Source: Dastarcus helophoroides
Lineage: Eukaryota; Arthropoda; Insecta; Coleoptera; Bothrideridae
Length of the DNA stretch: 64,000 nucleotides
NCBI GenBank assembly: GCA_028583605.1
Contig: CM053325.1
Coordinates: 44,896,987 to 44,960,986, forward strand
Direction of reading: 5' to 3'
In this document: piece after piece, positions 60,415 to 64,000 of the stretch
Layout of the letters: every line of letters starts with the position of its first letter
Numbering within the stretch: position 1 is the first letter of the stretch
Program-made: the position numbers and the translations under genes
Notes under the pieces: generated by a model
The model's database searches: none
What the model was told of the DNA's origin: nothing
The model's input: only the letters and a program-made list of their open reading frames with translations

Positions 60415-61809
60415 CTAGGGTGAGGGAAACTCGATGTACCGGCGCTATTATAAGAAAAGGAAAAACGACATATGAAATCTGAAAAAAAATGCTTACATTG
60501 AATTGAATAAGGTCCATTTTAAGCCCAATTTGCATATTTTTCCTGATTTTAAAACCAAAATAATGACGTCATTAAAAATTAAAGAGTTACTTTTTTTAAA
60601 CAAATTTTGTAAACAAAAAAATTGGGTATCTTTTTTCGTTAAAAATATATAAGCAAATTTATTGTAAAAAATGTATTATTAAAAATTCACAATTGATACA
60701 ACTTAATCGAACAGCCTTTGGAAACAAATCTATTAAATATGTTTAGGTTTATGTTCATGTTTGGTGTATCTCAGAGAGTATCTGCCTGCTTTTCTAGGGT
60801 TCTTTTGAAATTCCCCATAAACTAATATATAATATCGGGGGAGCTAGAAAGAATCAACTCGAAACTGGTAAAGTTTTGGTGCTATAAATATAATATTTTA
60901 GCTTAAGATGACTTAAACTTACTTTAGCTTACTTTAGCTTAATTTTAGCTTACTTTAGTTTTAGACGACTGAAACAAGAGTACCTTTTCATTGTAGAATT
61001 GATCGTTCTTTTATACTGTCTACTTGTTTTAAGTATAACTCAACAGATAAAAAACTATGTTTTAATTTACGTAAATGATTACGTGAAACTAGCTCCCTCA
61101 AAGGGCAACATCAATTTAAATTCAAAATTTGTAATTCTCACACGGAAAAACATAAAATTCCCAAATATTAAATTTATAGCATTAAAACTTTCTCAATTAT
61201 TAAAAAATTTCAGAATAAAATTTAAACTTTGAACCTCTTCCTGTATCTTTTAAACCAGCCACATTGGTATAAGGCATGTGGAGCTCAATCGTAATATTTT
61301 GATGTCTAGCATCTTCAGTTTAGTGTTGGCCCATTTTTCTGACTCACCATGTATATCATTTACGTGAACATTTTTTAAAGTCAAATGGCAACATAAAATG
61401 CTTGCCAACCATTAGTTCAATTATTGACAGATGCCACTATATTTTTATTTTTAATTTATCGTATTTACAGAGGCTATTTGGGTAAATCGTAGTAATTACG
61501 AATTTTTGATAATATTTTTTTTACAACACAATTGCTTATAACTTTTTAAAGAAAAAGGATATCAAATTTTATTCTTAGCAAAATTTATTTAAAAAAATTG
61601 GGTTTGTTTTTAAATATGTAAAAATGCAGGTATGTTTTTGGAAAAAAAAGTTTAAAGACGTCATTACCTTGGTTCCTAAATCTAGAATAATATTCAAATT
61701 TGACTTAAAATGGACCTTATTCAATCCAATTCAAGAACGTTTTCTCTAATTGCTTATATCGTTTTTCCTTTTCTTACAATAGAGCTGAGACATCAAGTTT
61801 CGCTTACCT
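60415..61809. mobile_element. Foldback element inserted in repeat C
   Basis: Arms of about 245 bp: left AGGGTGAGGGAAAC, then TAAGAAAAGGAAAAACGA, GAATAAGGTCCATTTTAAG and AATGACGTC; right arm, reverse complemented, AAGGTAAGCGAAAC, TAAGAAAAGGAAAAACGA, GAATAAGGTCCATTTTAAG, AATGACGTC. Comparison with the uninterrupted repeat at 42735 shows TGT present once there and on both sides here (60412-60414, 61810-61812), a likely 3-bp target duplication. The interior of about 900 bp has no transposase. Confidence 0.8.
60898..60962 (+). repeat. Imperfect TAGCTTACTT tandem repeat
   Basis: TTAGCTTACTTTAGCTT-type units repeat about five times with small length changes. It lies inside the foldback element's middle. 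Confidence 0.7.
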
Positions 61810-62110
61810 TGTACGTATTTTATCTCGCTGCAGGTCGCAATTCTTAACCGATTTTTGCCTTTTTGTTTTTATCGATTTGGAATTTTTCGAAAAACAACCT
61901 TCTTATTGATTTTGGAAATTATTGGTCAAATAATCAAATTTTAATAAAGAGCAGTGTAGTTTGTTAAAGAAATTTCAGTCTCAAATTCTTATAACTTTTA
62001 TACATATTGTACCTCAAGTTTCTTCTAAGTACGGTCTAAAAGAGTAAGACGTAATGCATTTTTATTTCGTTTCATAGAAATTATTTTGTGGTCTTTGTCC
62101 AAGCAATCTA
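61810..62110 (+). repeat. Repeat family C, right part of interrupted copy
   Basis: GTACGTATTTTATCTCGCTG then AGGTCGCAATTCTTAACC matches GTACGTATGTTATCACGTTG then AAGTCGCAATTATTGATC in the intact copy, and the match continues to ATTATTTTGTGG near 62090. Confidence 0.7.
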
Positions 62111-62337
62111 TGCACAACAATTATGGTAAAACTATGACATCGTGTCAAAGGCTATAGGGCAAATTTATTTCTTTTAGAACAATAATTATATTCAATAATG
62201 TGAGGCAATATCTGAAAATTTAGAAGTTACACATTATAGCCTTAATAGAAGATACCGAAATGAAATTACTCTACAGTAATTATAATGAAAATAGAAGTTG
62301 CACAAATTGCATACTGACTTGTTTTTAAAGCCTTACA

Positions 62338-62736
62338 GTGAGTTCACTAAAGAAGATACTTATTACCGAACAAAACATTTTTTTATTTGCAACCACTATA
62401 ACAGGTCATTATGAGAAACGCAATAGGTATGATGGTGAATATTTTTTAGTGAAACGCATGTGGTATAAGATGTTTAATGTTTGGAATAGTTTTGAGAGCA
62501 GAGTAGATGTACATGTTGATCTTGAAGACGAACATTCCGCTTTTTTCAATTTCCTTGGTATGCACTTTCGGTTTTACAAACGATTTTTTTCATTTTATTT
62601 ATTTTATCCCAATTTCTTTACTACTCTAACCTTGGGGACCGAGCTGTTAAAATCGGCAAAAACAACGTCTAACTTTACAAAAGTTTTAGGTAAAAAAGGC
62701 GCAAATATTTCAGATTGTTTGTCCGGAGGAGGCTAG
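62338..62736 (+). other. Unrecognised open frame of 132 codons
   Basis: Opens at GTG and runs to TAG. It includes a less AT-biased, charged segment (RMWYKMFNVWNSFESRVDVHVDLEDEH). An open frame this long is only mildly unexpected in AT-rich DNA. No known domain, no good ATG or Kozak context. Could be an exon or element fragment. Confidence 0.2.
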
Positions 62737-62761
62737 AAGTTTTAGCTCACCTTATCAGATC

Positions 62762-63082
62762 ATGCAAATTCAGATAAGTTATGTTAGACAAAAAATAAAG
62801 GCATTTCCAGCTTTCTCTGAATTTTTTTTATCAAAAGGTTTCAAATTCAATATTCCAACAATTCAAGGTTTCGTTCTATGCATTTTTGTTTTGTACATGT
62901 GGCTTTTGTTTGATTCTTACTCGTACAAGTTCAATAAGCGTAACAGCTCAAAGAAATCTACTTACCCATTGACAAAATTATCCAACCAAGAAACTGTGGA
63001 GATGAAATTAACACTGCGAAATAGTTTAGCCGCTGAAATCTGGTTTTACAATGAAATTACTTATGAACTCAAGTTCAGGTGA
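62762..63082 (+). other. Unrecognised open frame of 106 codons
   Basis: Starts at an ATG 25 bp after the preceding frame, in another frame. It contains one hydrophobic stretch (GFVLCIFVLYMWLLF, residues about 36-50) then a polar, Lys/Ser-rich segment and TVEMKLTLRNSLAAEIWF. No family recognised; pairing with the frame before it suggests a decayed coding element but is not proof. Confidence 0.2.
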
Positions 63083-63663
63083 AATCTGATACGTAATTAA
63101 TAAAAAAAAACCTTTCAAGCAATATTACATCATTTTTTTACAAACATTAAGGAACATTTTAGTCAAATATATGCAATGGATTTCCTTTTTGATTTAACTT
63201 AAGACTTTATTACTTTTTTCGGTTGTCTAGTTGATTCGGTTTGTAATACCCTTAATGGTGATTTAGCTTTTCATCATACTGAACTTTGTGTCTGTTGGTT
63301 TGTGGTGCTGTCATCCATTATTTTCTTGATATTTTCTCTATTTTATTTCAATAAAATAGCTAAAACCAAATAACTTTCTAGATTGTCATTAAAAAAAAAA
63401 ATGAGAAACTATGTCAAAAAAAATACATAGGGTGACATATCTCATCATATTTATATTGTACTTAATACGCACCTAGAGCAATCCCTTCTACGATATACTT
63501 CTTCCGGGATTGGACCGTGTCAAAGAACTACTAAAAGTGTTCGACGTTTCGCCCACCATCGTAGAGGGCATTTTCAGGAACAAAGGAAAGAAAGAATAAA
63601 TAAAAAGAGAAAGGGAGTATGGAAAGAATAAGAAAGAATGAAAAAGCCCGATTTCAAAACATC

Positions 63664-63812
63664 AGAGCACGGTAACTCAGTATGTCCACCACACCAGAGG
63701 CAAAACTCTTCTGAATTGAAAATTAGTACAAAGGATAAGAAAGTTTAGACATAAGAGCACGGTAACTCAATATGTCCACCATACCAGTGGCGAAACTCTT
63801 CTGAGAGGAAAG
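63664..63812. repeat. Two copies of a ~55-bp block in the Penelope-like 3' region
   Basis: AGAGCACGGTAACTCAGTAT followed by GTCCACCACACCAG (63664 on) recurs as AGAGCACGGTAACTCAATAT followed by GTCCACCATACCAG (63754 on), each ending AACTCTTCTGA. The start-to-start distance is 90 bp. Confidence 0.88.
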
Positions 63813-63850
63813 AGGGAAAGGGAAACTTTATATACCATTCGTCTGCGCGA

Positions 63851-64000
63851 TCATTCCCGAAGATTTCCGATGATTGGCTTCCAGATGGAGGAAAGCATGT
63901 AACCGTCGTCTCTGTTGATGTTTTTGGGGAATTTTTGGATTTCAATGGCCTCGAGTATCTTCCTATTATAGTAATTGGGAATATTGGATATAATTGAAAT
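63851..64000 (-). CDS. Penelope-like element polyprotein, C-terminal 49 codons (partial)
   Basis: An open frame from the window edge to TGA at 63853-63851. It reads NYYNRKILEAIEIQKFPKN, then INRDDGYMLSSIWKPII, the conserved tail after the GIY-YIG endonuclease of Penelope-like elements (RE/EAIEI-K-P-N-NR-DG-LS--W-P pattern). No stop or frameshift within the visible 150 bp, so the copy may be fairly young. The reverse transcriptase would lie beyond 64000. A competing 66-codon frame at 63745-63945 is a shadow. Confidence 0.72.
   Translation of the reverse strand: MSIISNIPNYYNRKILEAIEIQKFPKNINRDDGYMLSSIWKPIIGNLRE

Larger units (their letters stand above)
63480..64000 (-). mobile_element. 3' end of a Penelope-like element, continuing past the window
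   Basis: From the right edge the minus strand carries the C-terminal coding tail (63851-64000), then a duplicated about 55-bp block, a G/A-rich spacer (CTTTC-rich on the minus strand), then CTGAAAATGCCC, a short loop and GGGCGAAACGTCG. The last part has the CUGA...stem...GAAAC order seen in hammerhead-type terminal repeats of Penelope-like elements and at 53280 here, though the CUGANGA box is imperfect (A for G). Confidence 0.75.

Overview
The window looks like AT-rich nuclear DNA of an insect. The evidence is one intron-split animal gene with GT-AG introns of up to about 17 kb, jockey-like LINE fragments with A-rich tails, a Penelope-like element end, hAT and TA-target-site DNA elements, foldback elements and a solo LTR. 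A beetle is my best guess, but nothing in the sequence fixes the order. There are no operons or CRISPR arrays, and I see no functional rRNA or tRNA gene.

The only host gene I can support lies on the minus strand between about 4.4 and 37.0 kb. It is a proton-coupled amino-acid transporter of the SLC36/PAT family (pathetic-like) in six coding exons: 36854-37041, 19690-19962, 7347-7704, 6983-7158, 6704-6879 and 4430-4674. All five introns have GT-AG ends, the phases match at every junction, and the joined frame is 471 codons plus stop. The first two introns (about 16.9 and 12.0 kb) hold most of the repeats in the left half.

Layout: 0-4.4 kb is 3' flank of the gene with dispersed repeats (families A, D, F, B). 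4.4-7.7 kb holds the last four exons. 7.7-19.7 kb (intron 2) holds a LINE fragment, an unusual foldback element, a first copy of a second foldback family and a LINE C-terminal zinc-knuckle fragment. 20-36.9 kb (intron 1) holds a family D copy, the second foldback copy, a TA-site element with 36-bp inverted ends, and a 1.7-kb non-autonomous hAT element. 37-64 kb is upstream or intergenic: LINE fragments, a LINE nested in a TA-site element, a perfect-TSD hAT MITE with a 16-bp tandem array, a near-perfect 197-bp palindrome with hammerhead/Penelope-like motifs, a tRNA-like SINE head, a solo LTR inserted in repeat A, a foldback element inserted in repeat C, and the 3' end of a Penelope-like element running off the right edge.

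The strongest structural signal no gene explains is a degenerate repeat of about 20 bp, with an AAATTTCGA core alternating with a GAAAAA tract about every 10 bp. It recurs as arrays of 0.2-1.3 kb in both orientations across the window, and at least one array lies inside the hAT element with 8-bp target-site duplications. Repeat boundaries were found by eye and are approximate unless a target-site duplication fixes them.
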